From Actinoallomurus bryophytorum (GTDB lineage Bacteria > Actinomycetota > Actinomycetes > Streptosporangiales > Streptosporangiaceae), in the NCBI RefSeq assembly GCF_006716425.1, contig NZ_VFOZ01000001.1, forward strand, positions 4,526,001-4,590,000: a DNA stretch of 64,000 nt. The letters are read 5' to 3'. Of this stretch, positions 1 to 8,910 are shown piece after piece. The position numbers and the translations under genes were made by a program. How positions within the stretch are numbered: the stretch's first letter is position 1; each line of letters starts with the position of its first letter. The notes under the pieces are model-generated. The model was not told the DNA's origin and ran no database searches. It was given only the letters and a program-made list of their open reading frames with translations.

Positions 1-484
1 CGGCCAGGATCTCCTCGATCCGCCCCAGCTCGGACTCGACCACGGCGAGCCCCGGCGTGGGCACGGTCGCGCCGAGCTCGACGAGGAGCGGGCGCAGGTG
101 CACCTCGACCGCGAGCGCGTGCCGGGGCGAGCCCATCACGAGCAGCGGCAGCGCAGTGACGCCGCCGAGCGAGGGCACCCGGTCGAGGAACGCCTTCAGC
201 AGACCCGTGTAGGTGCCCTTGTACGTCGGGCTCGCGACCACCAGGAGGTCGGCCGACGTGACGCGTTCGACGGCGTCCTCCAGCGCCACCGAGGCGTGCG
301 GGCCGAGCAGTACGGGAGCCAGCGCGGTCAGGTCGATGATCTCGGGCGTGATGCCGGGCGCGAGCGCCTGTGCGGCCTGGGCGGCGACCGCGTGCGTACG
401 TGAGGCCGGGCGCGGGTTGCCCACGAGGACGACGACGCGCGTGCCGTGGCGGGTGGTGGTGCCGGCCTTCGACGGGGCGCTCAC
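1..484 (-). CDS. NADPH-dependent FMN reductase (SsuE/MsuE type), 3' end cut by window
   Basis: About 161 residues are visible; the C-terminus lies beyond position 1. The protein begins with a flavodoxin-like strand followed by GNPRPASRT, the phosphate-binding loop of NADPH-dependent FMN reductases, and later has [20 protein letters not shown], the typical segment of this family. It should reduce FMN with NAD(P)H and hand FMNH2 to the neighbouring SsuD-like monooxygenase. The GTG start overlaps the ssuD stop by 4 nt (GTGA), so translation is probably coupled and the gene is the last visible member of the ssu operon. The family call is firm; the exact substrate partner is inferred from position. 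Confidence 0.88.
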   Translation of the reverse strand, partial: MSAPSKAGTTTRHGTRVVVLVGNPRPASRTHAVAAQAAQALAPGITPEIIDLTALAPVLLGPHASVALEDAVERVTSADLLVVASPTYKGTYTGLLKAFLDRVPSLGGVTALPLLVMGSPRHALAVEVHLRPLLVELGATVPTPGLAVVESELGRIEEILA

Positions 485-1587
485 GCGGCGTCCTCGCGCA
501 GGCCGAGGCGGTTCAGCTCGGGCAGCACGCCCTCGCCGAACCAGTACGCCTCCTCCAGGTGCGGGTACCCCGACAGGACGAACTCCTCGATGCCGAGCGA
601 GGCGTACTCCGCGATGCGCTCGGCAACCTGGCCATGGCTGCCGACGAGCGCGGTACCCGCGCCTCCGCGTACGAGGCCCACTCCGGCCCAGAGATTGGGG
701 TAGATCTCTAGGTCATGGGCGGACCCGCCGGTGCGGAAGTCCTCGTGCAGGGCCCGCATCCGCTTCTGGCCCACCGACTCGCTGCGGGCCAGGCCCTCCT
801 GGGCGGCGGCGATCTCGGCCGGGTCCAGGTCGTCGAGCAGGCGGTCCGCCGCGACCCAGGCCTCCTTGGCCGTGTCGCGGGTCACGACGTGCAGCCGGAT
901 GCCGAACCGCAGCCGCCGTCCCTGCTCCTCGGCCAGCCCGCGGATCCACTCGATCTTCTGCTTGACCTGCTGGGGCGGCTCGCCCCAGGTCAGGTAGACG
1001 TTCACGTGCCTGGCCGCCACCGGGCCCGCCGCGGGAGAGGAGCCGCCGAAGTACAGCTCGGGGATCGGGTCCGGCGCCGCCGAGACGGTCGCGCCCTCGA
1101 CCTGGTAGTGGTCACCCTTGAAGTCGTACGGCTCCCCACTCCAGGCGCCGCGCACGATGGACAGGAACTCATCGGTACGCGCGTAGCGCTCGTCGTGGGA
1201 CAGATGGTCCCCGAAGCGCGCCTGCTCGGTGCGCTCGCCGCCGGTGACGATGTTGAGCAGCAGCCGGCCGCGCGAGAGCCGCTGGTACGTCGCGGCCATC
1301 TGCGCGGCCAGCGTCGGGGACAGCGCGCCGGGACGGAAGGCGACGAGGAACTTCAGGCGCTCGGTCTCGCGGGTCAGCGCGGCCGTGGTCAGCCAGGCGT
1401 CCTCGCACTGTGTGCCGGTGGGGGTGAGGACGCCCTCGAAGCCGAGTTGTTCGGCCGACCGCGCGATCTGCGCCAGGTACTCGATGTCCGGCGGGCGCTG
1501 CACCCCGCGCCGGGCGGCCCCGTGACCGCCGCCGACGAGGTTGCGGCCGTCACCGCTCGTGGGCAGGAACCAGTGGAACTTCGTCAT
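481..1587 (-). CDS. ssuD: FMNH2-dependent alkanesulfonate monooxygenase (SsuD-like)
   Basis: A 368-residue bacterial luciferase-like monooxygenase. The N-terminus [16 protein letters not shown] and the internal LLNIVTGG and [11 protein letters not shown] segments are characteristic of SsuD, and the length fits the family (about 360-380). SsuD uses FMNH2 and O2 to cleave the C-S bond of alkanesulfonates, giving an aldehyde and sulfite for assimilation in the cytoplasm. The ATG overlaps the stop of the upstream binding-protein gene by 4 nt, and its own stop overlaps the FMN reductase start. Context (reductase plus ABC importer) strongly supports the sulfonate role; the preferred chain length cannot be read from sequence. 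Confidence 0.93.
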   Translation of the reverse strand: MTKFHWFLPTSGDGRNLVGGGHGAARRGVQRPPDIEYLAQIARSAEQLGFEGVLTPTGTQCEDAWLTTAALTRETERLKFLVAFRPGALSPTLAAQMAATYQRLSRGRLLLNIVTGGERTEQARFGDHLSHDERYARTDEFLSIVRGAWSGEPYDFKGDHYQVEGATVSAAPDPIPELYFGGSSPAAGPVAARHVNVYLTWGEPPQQVKQKIEWIRGLAEEQGRRLRFGIRLHVVTRDTAKEAWVAADRLLDDLDPAEIAAAQEGLARSESVGQKRMRALHEDFRTGGSAHDLEIYPNLWAGVGLVRGGAGTALVGSHGQVAERIAEYASLGIEEFVLSGYPHLEEAYWFGEGVLPELNRLGLREDAA

Positions 1588-2582
1588 GACGAGCCTCCGG
1601 GAACGGTGTCGTTGAAGCGCCGGTCGACGAAGTCGCCGATCTTCAGGCGGCCGGGGATGAGCTTGGCGTCGGAGAACGCGTCGGCGAGCTGCTGCTCACC
1701 GGTGATGACGGTGTCGTCGAGCTGGACCGGCTTGGTGACGCGCCGGTGCGCGGCGACCTGGGCGACGGGAAGCGGCAGCCCGATCTGCGCGGACCACGTC
1801 TTGGCCCACTGGTCCTGGTGGGTCGCGGCCCAGACCGTGGCGCGGTCCAGCCGGGTCAGGTAGTCGCGGATCGCCGCGACCTTCGCCTTGTCCTTCAACG
1901 CCTTGGCCGCGGCGACGTTGAACTGGTAGTTGGTGCCGAAGCCGTTGCCGTAGACCAGGGTGCGGGCGCCGGTCTGCGCCTGGGCCTGCGCGGTGTAGGG
2001 ATCCCAGATGGACCAGGCGTCCACCCGGCCGGAGCTGAAGGCCGACAGCGCGTCCGCGGGCTGGAGGTACTGCGGCTGGATGTCGCCGAAGGTGAGCCCG
2101 GCCTTCTTCAGCACGCCCAACAGGAGCGCGTGCGCCGAGCTCCCCTTCGCCAGCGCGATCTTCTTGCCCTTGAGGTCCTGGATCGAATGGATCGCGGAGG
2201 TCTTGGGGACGAGGATGGCCTGCGCCGCGAGGTTCTGGTCGCCCGCCGCGACGATCTTGATCTTCGATCCGGCGGCGGCGGCGAAGATCGGCGGGGTGTT
2301 GCCGACCGCGCCGATGTCGATCGCGCCCGCGTTGGCCGCCTCGAGCAGCGGCGGCCCGGAGGTGAACTGCGACCAGGTGACCTTGTACTTCACGCCGCTG
2401 AGCTCGCCGGCGGCCTGGAGCAGGGCCTGTGACCCGGCCTTCTGGTCGCCGACGTGCAGCGTCACCTTCGTCAGGTCGACCGAGCCGTCCTTGCGGATCG
2501 CCGCGGCGTCACCGCTGCCCGACCCGCCGCACCCCGCGAGGGCGACAAGGGCTCCGAGCACGGGGAGGAGCAGCCTTTTCAT
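1584..2582 (-). CDS. ssuA: Aliphatic sulfonate ABC transporter substrate-binding lipoprotein
   Basis: A 332-residue periplasmic-type binding protein of the SsuA/THI5/NrtA group. The chosen ATG gives a lipoprotein signal peptide [18 protein letters not shown] with the lipid-attachment Cys at residue 18; a longer reading frame upstream only runs antisense into ssuB. The ATG overlaps the ssuB stop by 4 nt (ATGA). The mature protein has the family features [20 protein letters not shown] and [15 protein letters not shown]. It should deliver alkanesulfonates to the SsuBC importer. The name rests on family plus operon context; related proteins bind nitrate or taurine, so substrate is inferred. Confidence 0.9.
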   Translation of the reverse strand: MKRLLLPVLGALVALAGCGGSGSGDAAAIRKDGSVDLTKVTLHVGDQKAGSQALLQAAGELSGVKYKVTWSQFTSGPPLLEAANAGAIDIGAVGNTPPIFAAAAGSKIKIVAAGDQNLAAQAILVPKTSAIHSIQDLKGKKIALAKGSSAHALLLGVLKKAGLTFGDIQPQYLQPADALSAFSSGRVDAWSIWDPYTAQAQAQTGARTLVYGNGFGTNYQFNVAAAKALKDKAKVAAIRDYLTRLDRATVWAATHQDQWAKTWSAQIGLPLPVAQVAAHRRVTKPVQLDDTVITGEQQLADAFSDAKLIPGRLKIGDFVDRRFNDTVPGGSS

Positions 2583-3340
2583 GAGTTTCCTTCCTCGACG
2601 CCGAGCTGCCGTAGCAGCTCGCCGCGCAGGGCGATCAGATCGGCCGGCCGCCGTGGCCGTTCGGCCTCGACGCGCGACTCGTACGCGATGCGGCCCTCGC
2701 CGAGGACGAGGACACGGTCGGCCAGGAGCAGGGCCTCGTCCACGTCGTGGGTGACCAGGAGCACGCTGAGCCGCCCGCCGTCGTCGGCGTGGCGGGTCCA
2801 CAGGTCGAGGACGAGCCGGTGCATGGTGATCCGGGTCAGCGCGTCCAAGGCGCTGAACGGCTCGTCGAGCAAAAGCAGCCCCGGCTCGCGTACGAGGGCG
2901 CGTGCCAGGGAGGCGCGCTGGGCCTCGCCGCCGGACAGCGTGAGCGGCCAGGCTCCGGCGAGCGGGGTGAGGCCGACCTCCTCCAGTGCGGCGCGCGCCT
3001 TGTCCTTCGAGGCCCTGCCGTCCAGCCCCAGGGCGATGTTGTCGATCACGCGTTTCCAGGGCAGCAGGCGCGGCTCCTGGAAGGCCACCGAGACCGTGCC
3101 GCGTACGGTCAGGTCCCCGGTGGTGCCCCGGTCGAGGCCGGCGAGCGCGCGCAGCAGAGTGGACTTGCCCGAGCCGCTGCGGCCGAGCAGCGCCACGAAC
3201 TCTCCCCGCTCGATGTCGAGGTCGAGACCGTCGAGGATGCTCCGGCCGTCGAAGGCGCGGCTCAGGCCACGCGTGCTCGCGACCGTGGTGGCGACACCGG
3301 CCACCGGCGCGGTCACGCGGGTTGGAAGGCTCGTCGCCAT
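2579..3340 (-). CDS. ssuB: Sulfonate ABC transporter ATP-binding protein
   Basis: A 253-residue ABC ATPase. Walker A is GRSGSGKST (around residue 53), the signature is LSGGEAQRASLARAL, Walker B is LLLLDEPFSALD and the switch His sits in LLVTHDVDEALLLADRV. Length and motif spacing match SsuB/TauB-type importer ATPases. It energises uptake through SsuC. The start given overlaps the ssuC 3' end by 28 nt; a start a few codons later is possible, since the first 25 residues are not conserved-looking. It sits between ssuC and the binding-protein gene in one operon. Confidence 0.92.
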   Translation of the reverse strand: MATSLPTRVTAPVAGVATTVASTRGLSRAFDGRSILDGLDLDIERGEFVALLGRSGSGKSTLLRALAGLDRGTTGDLTVRGTVSVAFQEPRLLPWKRVIDNIALGLDGRASKDKARAALEEVGLTPLAGAWPLTLSGGEAQRASLARALVREPGLLLLDEPFSALDALTRITMHRLVLDLWTRHADDGGRLSVLLVTHDVDEALLLADRVLVLGEGRIAYESRVEAERPRRPADLIALRGELLRQLGVEEGNS

Positions 3341-4140
3341 GCCAGTGCCCTTCTCTCGATGAGACGTACGAGGGCGTCGGTGAGCAGCCCGAGCGCGCTG
3401 TAGACGATCAGGCCGACCACGATCACGTCGGTGCGCATGAACTCACGGGCGTCGTTGATCATCCAGCCGAGTCCGGAGTCGGCGTTGACCTGCTCGGCGA
3501 CGATGAGCGCGAGCCAGGCGACCCCGAGGCTCTGCCGCAGCCCGACCAGTGTCTGGGGGAGCGCGCCCGGCAGGATCACGTGCCGGATGAGCGCGGTAGG
3601 GCCGAGCCGCAGCGTCCGGCCGGCCTCGACGAGCCTGCCGTCCACGCCCCGGATACCGGCGAACGTGTTGAGGTAGAGCGGGAACGCGACCCCGAGGGCG
3701 ACCAGGGCCACCTTGGGCGTCTCGCCGATCCCGAACCAGAGGATGAACAGCGGGATCAGCCCGTAGAACGGGAGCGCGCGCAGCATCTGCATGGGCGGGT
3801 CGATGGCGTTCTCACCGAGTCGGCTGAGCCCGGCGGCGAGCGCGAGGACGATCGCCGCCACGGCACCGATCGCGAAACCCTCGACGACGCGCTGCAGTGA
3901 GACGGCGATCGCGTCCGGGAGCGTCCCGGCTCTGGTCAGGTCTACCGCCGTACGAGCGATCTTCACCGGCGCGGCGATGAGCCGTTCGGGCAGCAGTCCG
4001 GTGGAGCTGGCGGCCTGCCAGAGGAGGAGAAGGACGAGCGGGCTGATGAGCCGGAGCAAGCCGGCCGTTCGGGGAACGCGGATCCGGCTCGGGCGAGCGG
4101 TCCGCCGGGCCGGCCCCAGATCGAGGGCAGGTGAGGACAT
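3313..4140 (-). CDS. ssuC: Sulfonate ABC transporter permease
   Basis: A 275-residue inner-membrane permease with about six hydrophobic segments. It carries the EAA loop RLVEAGRTLRLGPTALIRHVILPGALP that docks onto the ATPase, as in SsuC/TauC. I start at the ATG at 4140 (MSSPALDLGPARR); the frame stays open further upstream, but that would overlap the leader-peptide region and add nothing that looks like protein. It is the first structural gene of the ssu operon, 85 nt after the leader peptide stop. Family call is firm; the start is moderately certain. Confidence 0.88.
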   Translation of the reverse strand: MSSPALDLGPARRTARPSRIRVPRTAGLLRLISPLVLLLLWQAASSTGLLPERLIAAPVKIARTAVDLTRAGTLPDAIAVSLQRVVEGFAIGAVAAIVLALAAGLSRLGENAIDPPMQMLRALPFYGLIPLFILWFGIGETPKVALVALGVAFPLYLNTFAGIRGVDGRLVEAGRTLRLGPTALIRHVILPGALPQTLVGLRQSLGVAWLALIVAEQVNADSGLGWMINDAREFMRTDVIVVGLIVYSALGLLTDALVRLIERRALAWRRAFQPA

Positions 4141-4225
4141 GGAGAAAGGACCCTTTGAGCGTGAGTTTCGATGTGCGAGGTGGCCGGTCGCTCCGGAGGA
4201 GCCGATGGCTTTGGCTGCGGGGGAC

Positions 4226-4285
4226 TCAGGCGGTCGGCGCACAGAGTGCGCTGGCCTGCCGTCGGAGGTCGACGTGCAGGCGCAT
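4226..4285 (-). CDS. Leader peptide of the ssu operon (cysteine-type attenuator peptide)
   Basis: A 19-codon ORF reading MRLHVDLRRQASALCAPTA, ending 85 nt before ssuC. The HVDLRR core followed by a Cys three quarters of the way along matches the short leader peptides found ahead of sulfur-assimilation and sulfonate-import operons in streptomycetes and mycobacteria, where a Cys codon senses cysteinyl-tRNA supply. A GTG codon directly before the ATG could also be the start. No strong Shine-Dalgarno is visible. Downstream of its stop the sequence GGCTCC TCC GGAGC can fold, but I cannot identify a clear terminator/antiterminator pair. The identification rests on the motif and position. Confidence 0.75.
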   Translation of the reverse strand: MRLHVDLRRQASALCAPTA

Positions 4286-4374
4286 CACGAGGAACTGACC
4301 TGTACTCACGCGCTCATGTTCCGCAACAAATCCAACAAAGTCAACCGGTTAAATAGGGAATATCGCTTTCTCGG

Positions 4375-4380
4375 TACGAT
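4375..4380 (+). promoter_or_regulatory. Putative -10 box (TACGAT) of leaderless SDR gene
   Basis: TACGAT lies 7 nt before the GTG at 4388, the spacing expected for transcription starting at the start codon. No Shine-Dalgarno is present. No clear -35 element is visible. Confidence 0.4.
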
Positions 4381-4387
4381 CGAGGGC

Positions 4388-5215
4388 GTGACAGTCGTGG
4401 CGGTCGTTACCGGAGCGGCGAGCGGGATCGGGCGGGCGACCGCGCTGGCCCTGGGCGCGCGCGGCCTGACCGTGATCTGCGCCGACCTCGACGCGGAGCG
4501 GGCCGGCGAGGCGGGCATACCGTACGCCGTCGACGTGGGCGACGCCGCCGCGATGGAACACTTCGCGGCCTGGGTGCGCGACGAGCACGGAGCGCCGGCC
4601 ATCCTGGTCAACAACGCCGGCATCGCCGTCGGCGGATCGTTCTTCGACCACTCGATCGCGGACTGGCGGCAGATCGTCGACGTCAACCTCATGGGCGTCG
4701 TGCACGGATGCCTGTTCTTCGGCCCGCAGATGGCCGGCCGCGGACGCGGGCACATCGTCAACGTCGCCTCGGCCGCGGCGTACACGCCCAGCCGGATGCT
4801 GCCGGCGTACGGGGCCACCAAGGCCGGCGTGCTCATGCTCAGCGAGAGCCTGCGCGCGGAGCTCTCCGGTACGGGCGTCGGCGTGAGCGTCGTCTGCCCG
4901 GGCTTCATCGCCACCGGCATCTACCGCGCGACGCGTTACGCGGGAGCGGACGCGGCGGAGGAGACGAAACGCCGTGAGCTGACCGAACGCCTCGCGGCCC
5001 GCCTGGCCCCCGGCCCGGAGGCCGCGGCGAAGGCCATCATCCACGCCATCGAACGCGACCGCCCGCTGGTGCCGGTGACCGCCGGGGCCTGGGGCGCGTA
5101 CGCGATGTCGCGGATCTCCCCGGCTGTCATGCGTCGGCTGGCCCGCCTGGGCGGCGAGGACCCGTTCCTCCTCGCCGAGCGCCTCACCGGCCTGTTCACC
5201 CGCGGCTCCCGCTGA
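4388..5215 (+). CDS. Short-chain dehydrogenase/reductase
   Basis: A 275-residue classical SDR. TGAASGIG (residues 8-15) is the NAD(P)-binding glycine motif, NNAG the structural motif, and SAAAYTPSRMLPAYGATKAG holds the catalytic Ser-Tyr-Lys (YxxxK). The GTG at 4388 puts the glycine motif at its usual distance from the N-terminus; the frame is open for 600 nt upstream but that part is antisense to ssuC. The C-terminal extension after the core (ERDRPLVPVTAGAWGAYAMSRI) resembles SDRs acting on lipid or cyclic substrates, but the substrate cannot be assigned. It is divergent from the ssu operon. Confidence 0.85.
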   Translation: MTVVAVVTGAASGIGRATALALGARGLTVICADLDAERAGEAGIPYAVDVGDAAAMEHFAAWVRDEHGAPAILVNNAGIAVGGSFFDHSIADWRQIVDVNLMGVVHGCLFFGPQMAGRGRGHIVNVASAAAYTPSRMLPAYGATKAGVLMLSESLRAELSGTGVGVSVVCPGFIATGIYRATRYAGADAAEETKRRELTERLAARLAPGPEAAAKAIIHAIERDRPLVPVTAGAWGAYAMSRISPAVMRRLARLGGEDPFLLAERLTGLFTRGSR

Positions 5216-5406
5216 CCACCGCCGCCCGCCCGCTGTGTTCGGGGGGCTCTGTTACCGGTTCCGGCCAGATGGTTGACCGCCTGGCTGTATGAGTTAGTTT
5301 CGCGTTGCGTGTGTTGTCAGGGTGATTTATGGCGATGTGACCGTGCCGCGACGACGCGTGTTCGCCGCGTTCGGGATAAAGATCCAGTTCGCCCCAGGAG
5401 GCCGGA

Positions 5407-6657
5407 TTGAACCCCCGCCAAAGATCCGCGATCGTCCTTGCCGCTCTCCTCACAATGGTCTTCTCCCTGGCGTCCGCCCCCTCCGCCGGCGCCGCGGTCG
5501 GTGCGGCACCGCTCAGCGTCGGGTTCGGGTGCGCCTCGGCGACGAGCGCGGGGCGGTTGCACTGCTTCGGCCGGATCCGCGCGCACCGCGCGAGCAACGG
5601 AAAGATCGCCCCGCTCACCGTCACCAGCCCCACCGGCCTGCTGCCGGCCGACCTCCAGTCGGCGTACAAGCTGTCCGGCCTGCACGGCGACGGCCGTACG
5701 GTCGCGATCGTCGACGCGCAGGACAACCCCAGGGCAGAGTCCGACCTGGCCGTCTACCGCTCCCAGTTCGGGTTGCCGCCGTGTACGACCGCGAACGGCT
5801 GTTTCAAGAAGGTCAACCAGAACGGCCAGGCGTCGCCGCTTCCCGCGCCGGACTACGGCTGGGCCGAGGAGATCAGTCTCGACCTGGACATGGTCTCGGC
5901 GATCTGCCCTGACTGCCACATCCTGCTCGTCGAGGCGAACACCCCCGACACCGAGCCGCTCGGCACGGCCGTGGACACCGCCGCCGCCACGAGCGGCGTC
6001 GTGGCGATCTCGAACAGCTACGGAGGCGCGGAGGACTCGACCATCCTCGCCGCGGACGCTCACTTCGACCACGCCGGTGTCGAGGTGACGGCCAGCTCCG
6101 GCGACTCCGGCTACGGCGTCAGCTGGCCGGCCTCCTCCCAGTACGTCACGGCGGTGGGCGGTACGACGCTGAAGAAGGCGTCCAACACCCGCGGCTGGAC
6201 CGAGACCGCCTGGTCAGGGGCGGGCTCGGGCTGCTCGGCGTACGAGCCGAAGCCGTCGTGGCAGCACGACACCGGCTGCGCCAAGCGGACGGTCGCGGAC
6301 GTCTCGGCGGTCGCCGATCCGGCCACCGGTGTCGCCGTGTACGACACCTACAACAACTGCGGGACCAGCTCGTTCTGTGACCTGCTGATCTCACTCGGCC
6401 TCGTCCAGGGCCTGGACGGCTGGGCCGCCGTCGGCGGCACGAGCGCGTCCTCGCCGATCGTCGCGAGCGTGTACGCGCTGGCGGGCAACACCGGCAGCAC
6501 GACGTACGGCTCCTACCCGTACGCCCACACGTCCTCGCTCTTCGACGTCACGTCCGGCTCGAACGGCAGCTGCGGCGGCACGTACCTGTGCACGGCCGGG
6601 ACCGGTTACGACGGCCCCACCGGACTGGGCACACCCAACGGGACCGGCGGCTTCTGA
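5407..6657 (+). CDS. Secreted sedolisin-type serine-carboxyl protease (peptidase S53)
   Basis: A 416-residue protein with an N-terminal signal peptide (hydrophobic run ending near APSAGAA, residue 30). Sedolisin catalytic residues are recognisable: E155 and D159 in EEISLD, D233 in SSGDSG (oxyanion site) and S346 in GGTSASSP. There is no long pro-domain, so this is a short S53 member, and eleven or more Cys residues in the mature part suggest disulfides as in exported proteins. The start is TTG, chosen because AGGAGG lies about 7 nt upstream and the signal peptide begins right after it. It likely degrades extracellular protein at low pH. It stands alone between divergent neighbours. Confidence 0.87.
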   Translation: MNPRQRSAIVLAALLTMVFSLASAPSAGAAVGAAPLSVGFGCASATSAGRLHCFGRIRAHRASNGKIAPLTVTSPTGLLPADLQSAYKLSGLHGDGRTVAIVDAQDNPRAESDLAVYRSQFGLPPCTTANGCFKKVNQNGQASPLPAPDYGWAEEISLDLDMVSAICPDCHILLVEANTPDTEPLGTAVDTAAATSGVVAISNSYGGAEDSTILAADAHFDHAGVEVTASSGDSGYGVSWPASSQYVTAVGGTTLKKASNTRGWTETAWSGAGSGCSAYEPKPSWQHDTGCAKRTVADVSAVADPATGVAVYDTYNNCGTSSFCDLLISLGLVQGLDGWAAVGGTSASSPIVASVYALAGNTGSTTYGSYPYAHTSSLFDVTSGSNGSCGGTYLCTAGTGYDGPTGLGTPNGTGGF

Positions 6658-6690
6658 GGGAACGGTCAGACGAGGAAGACAAGGTCGAGG

Positions 6691-7302
6691 TCAGTCCTCG
6701 CGCAGCGGCAGGCCGGTCTCGAGCTGGGCGAGCGAGCGGTCGAGTTCGGCCGGGATGTCCATGTCCGGCTCCTGGGCCCAGCGGAACATCACCTCCACCA
6801 TGACGCCGAACACCGCGCCGCTGAACGTGCGGACCGCGATGTCGTCCCTGGGGCGGCCCTGACGCGTGGCCACCAGCTCGGTCAGCATCCGCAGCGTCTC
6901 GATGAGGTTGGCCAGGTTGGCGCCCCAGAGTGCGGGCACGGACAGGGTGAGCAGGATGCGTTCGCGCTGCAGGGCGAGCTCGGCGGCGGACATACCGGCG
7001 AAGATCTCGCGCAGGGCGCCCCGCAGCACCGGGACCGGCCCCAGCCCGGATGGCTGCGCGCGGAAGGCGGCGATCAGCATCGGGTCGTACTCATCGGAGG
7101 TGACCAGGTCCTCCTTGGTCGGGAAGTAGCGGAAGACCGTGCTGGGGGAGACCTCGGCCGCCTCGGCGATCTGCTCGACCGTGGTGTCGTCATAGCCCTG
7201 GGCACGGAACAGGCGCACCGCGTGCTCCTGGATGGAGGCCCTGGTCCTGGCCTTCTTCCGCTCCCGGAGTCCGGGCCGGTCGTCCTCAGACAGCTGCCTC
7301 AT
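6691..7302 (-). CDS. TetR-family transcriptional regulator
   Basis: A 203-residue regulator. The N-terminal helix-turn-helix domain shows the standard TetR pattern TRASIQEHAVRLFRAQGYDDTTVEQIAEAAEVSPSTVFRYFPTKEDLV (residues about 20-65), followed by a helical ligand-binding domain. The start at MRQLSEDD places the HTH at the normal distance and overlaps the 3' end of the MFS exporter gene by 17 nt, so the two are co-transcribed. It most likely represses the exporter gene, with an inverted repeat just upstream of that gene as the candidate site. The ligand is unknown. Confidence 0.9.
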   Translation of the reverse strand: MRQLSEDDRPGLRERKKARTRASIQEHAVRLFRAQGYDDTTVEQIAEAAEVSPSTVFRYFPTKEDLVTSDEYDPMLIAAFRAQPSGLGPVPVLRGALREIFAGMSAAELALQRERILLTLSVPALWGANLANLIETLRMLTELVATRQGRPRDDIAVRTFSGAVFGVMVEVMFRWAQEPDMDIPAELDRSLAQLETGLPLRED

Positions 7303-8815
7303 GCTCTGATTCTGGCCGCTCGGACCCAATGGTCCCAACCTCGGGCCGAGCCGGCAGGAGGAGGGCGAGCAGTGCGCCGAGCACCCCGAGCCCGGCGCAC
7401 ACGACGAGCAGCGCGTCCATGCCGTGTACGTACGCGGCGCGCACGGAGCCGGCCAGCGCCGCCGATCCCGCGTCATGCGCGACGGCGAGTCCGCCGTAGA
7501 CGCCCTCGCGTACGGCGTGCGCCGCGGCGGGCGGCAGTCCGCCGAGGTCGACGTGCCCGCGGTAGCCGGCGTTGAGGACCGAACCGAGGATCGCCGCCCC
7601 GAAGCTGCCGCCGACCATGCGCACGGCCTGGATGAGCGCGGACCCGACACCACTGGACTCCTCGCCCAGCGTGCCGATGGCCGCGTCCATCGCGACCGGC
7701 ATCACGAATCCCAGCCCGAGTCCCGCGACCGTGATCCACGCGGCGGCGAGCCCGTATCCGCTGCCCGCCGAGGTCGTGGCGCCGGCGAACATGCCGGCCG
7801 CCATGAGCGCGAACCCGAGACAGGCCGCGCCACGCGCGCCCGCACGTACCGCGACCCGGTCGGCGACCACGGCGCCGGCCAGCATTCCGCCGATCATCGG
7901 AAGCAGCCGCACGCCGCCGCCCATCGCGTCGGCGCCGAGGATCGCCTGGAAGTACTGCGGCACCGCGAAGAGCACGCCGAACATCGCGAAGCTCACCGCC
8001 GTGCTCAGCAGCGTGCCCACGGTGAACGGCGCCGAGCGGAACAGCGTGGGGTCGACCAGCGGCTCACGGGCGTGACGCTCCCAGACCCCGAAGCAGGCGA
8101 CCGCCGCCGCGCCGCCCAGGAGCGGGCCTGCGGCGGTCGGGTCTCCCCAGCCGTACTGGCCTGCCTGGATCACGCCGTAGGTGAGGGCGGCGAGGCCGGC
8201 GCTGGAGGTCGCGATGCCGGGTACGTCGATCCGGCGCGGGTGCGCGTCGCGCGACTCCGGCAGCCACGCGACGGTCGCGGCCAGGGCGAGGACCACCACG
8301 GGCACGTTGATGAGGAAGACCGAACCCCACCAGAAGTGGCCGAGCAGCCAACCGCCGAGGATGGGCCCGACCGGGTACCCGAGCATCGTGGCGGCCATCA
8401 CGGTCGCGATGGCCCGCCGCCGCTCCTCCGCCGCGAACAGCGTGGGAACCACCCCGAGCACCATCGGCAGGATCACGGCACCGCCGAGCCCGAGCACCGC
8501 ACGCGCGGCGACGAACGCACCCGCCGACGGAGCGTACGCGGCGGCGAGGGAACTGGCGCCGAAGACGACCAGGGCGATGAGCAGCATTTTCTTGCGGCCG
8601 AACCGGTCGCCGAGCATGCCGCCCGGGATCATCGCGGCGGCGAACACCAGCGTGTAGGCGGCGACGAACCACTGGAGCTCGGAGGTGGAGGCGTGCAGGC
8701 CGGTGGCCAGGGCCGGCAGCGCGAGGCTGAGGATCGTCACGTCGAAGCCGACGGCCAGCACCGCGAGCACCAGCGCGCCGACCGCCCACCATCGGCGGGC
8801 ACCGAGGAGCGGCAT
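7286..8815 (-). CDS. MFS drug-efflux transporter, DHA2 (14-TM) type
   Basis: A 509-residue integral membrane protein with about fourteen hydrophobic segments. The first helix contains VGFDVTILSLALPAL, motif A is GMLGDRFGRKKML, and motif C is GPILGGWLLGH, all typical of the EmrB/QacA (DHA2) group that exports drugs by proton antiport. The gene precedes and overlaps its TetR regulator. The start ATG is 6 nt downstream of a perfect inverted repeat. Substrate not predictable. Confidence 0.9.
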   Translation of the reverse strand: MPLLGARRWWAVGALVLAVLAVGFDVTILSLALPALATGLHASTSELQWFVAAYTLVFAAAMIPGGMLGDRFGRKKMLLIALVVFGASSLAAAYAPSAGAFVAARAVLGLGGAVILPMVLGVVPTLFAAEERRRAIATVMAATMLGYPVGPILGGWLLGHFWWGSVFLINVPVVVLALAATVAWLPESRDAHPRRIDVPGIATSSAGLAALTYGVIQAGQYGWGDPTAAGPLLGGAAAVACFGVWERHAREPLVDPTLFRSAPFTVGTLLSTAVSFAMFGVLFAVPQYFQAILGADAMGGGVRLLPMIGGMLAGAVVADRVAVRAGARGAACLGFALMAAGMFAGATTSAGSGYGLAAAWITVAGLGLGFVMPVAMDAAIGTLGEESSGVGSALIQAVRMVGGSFGAAILGSVLNAGYRGHVDLGGLPPAAAHAVREGVYGGLAVAHDAGSAALAGSVRAAYVHGMDALLVVCAGLGVLGALLALLLPARPEVGTIGSERPESEHEAAV

Positions 8816-8821
8816 GAACTC

Positions 8822-8839
8822 AACTTCCGTTTAGAAGTT
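8822..8839. promoter_or_regulatory. Candidate TetR operator
   Basis: AACTTC, six bases, GAAGTT: a perfect inverted repeat 6 nt upstream of the efflux gene start. Its place directly in front of a TetR-controlled exporter makes it the best operator candidate. Confidence 0.5.
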
Positions 8840-8851
8840 AACTCGTAAATA

Positions 8852-8863
8852 GGAGTCTACTCC
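8852..8863. promoter_or_regulatory. Second small inverted repeat in efflux gene promoter
   Basis: GGAGT CT ACTCC, a perfect 5-bp inverted repeat 13 bp from the AACTTC/GAAGTT repeat. It may overlap the promoter or be a second regulator site. Confidence 0.3.
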
Positions 8864-8910
8864 CAAAATTTCCGGACGAGGAGGCCCGATGCGCGAAGAC
8901 GAGGCGTTCG

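Noticed and set aside
4171-4356. 61-codon plus-strand ORF in the ssu/SDR gap
   Set aside because: Antisense to the leader peptide, poor start context, no homology recognisable.
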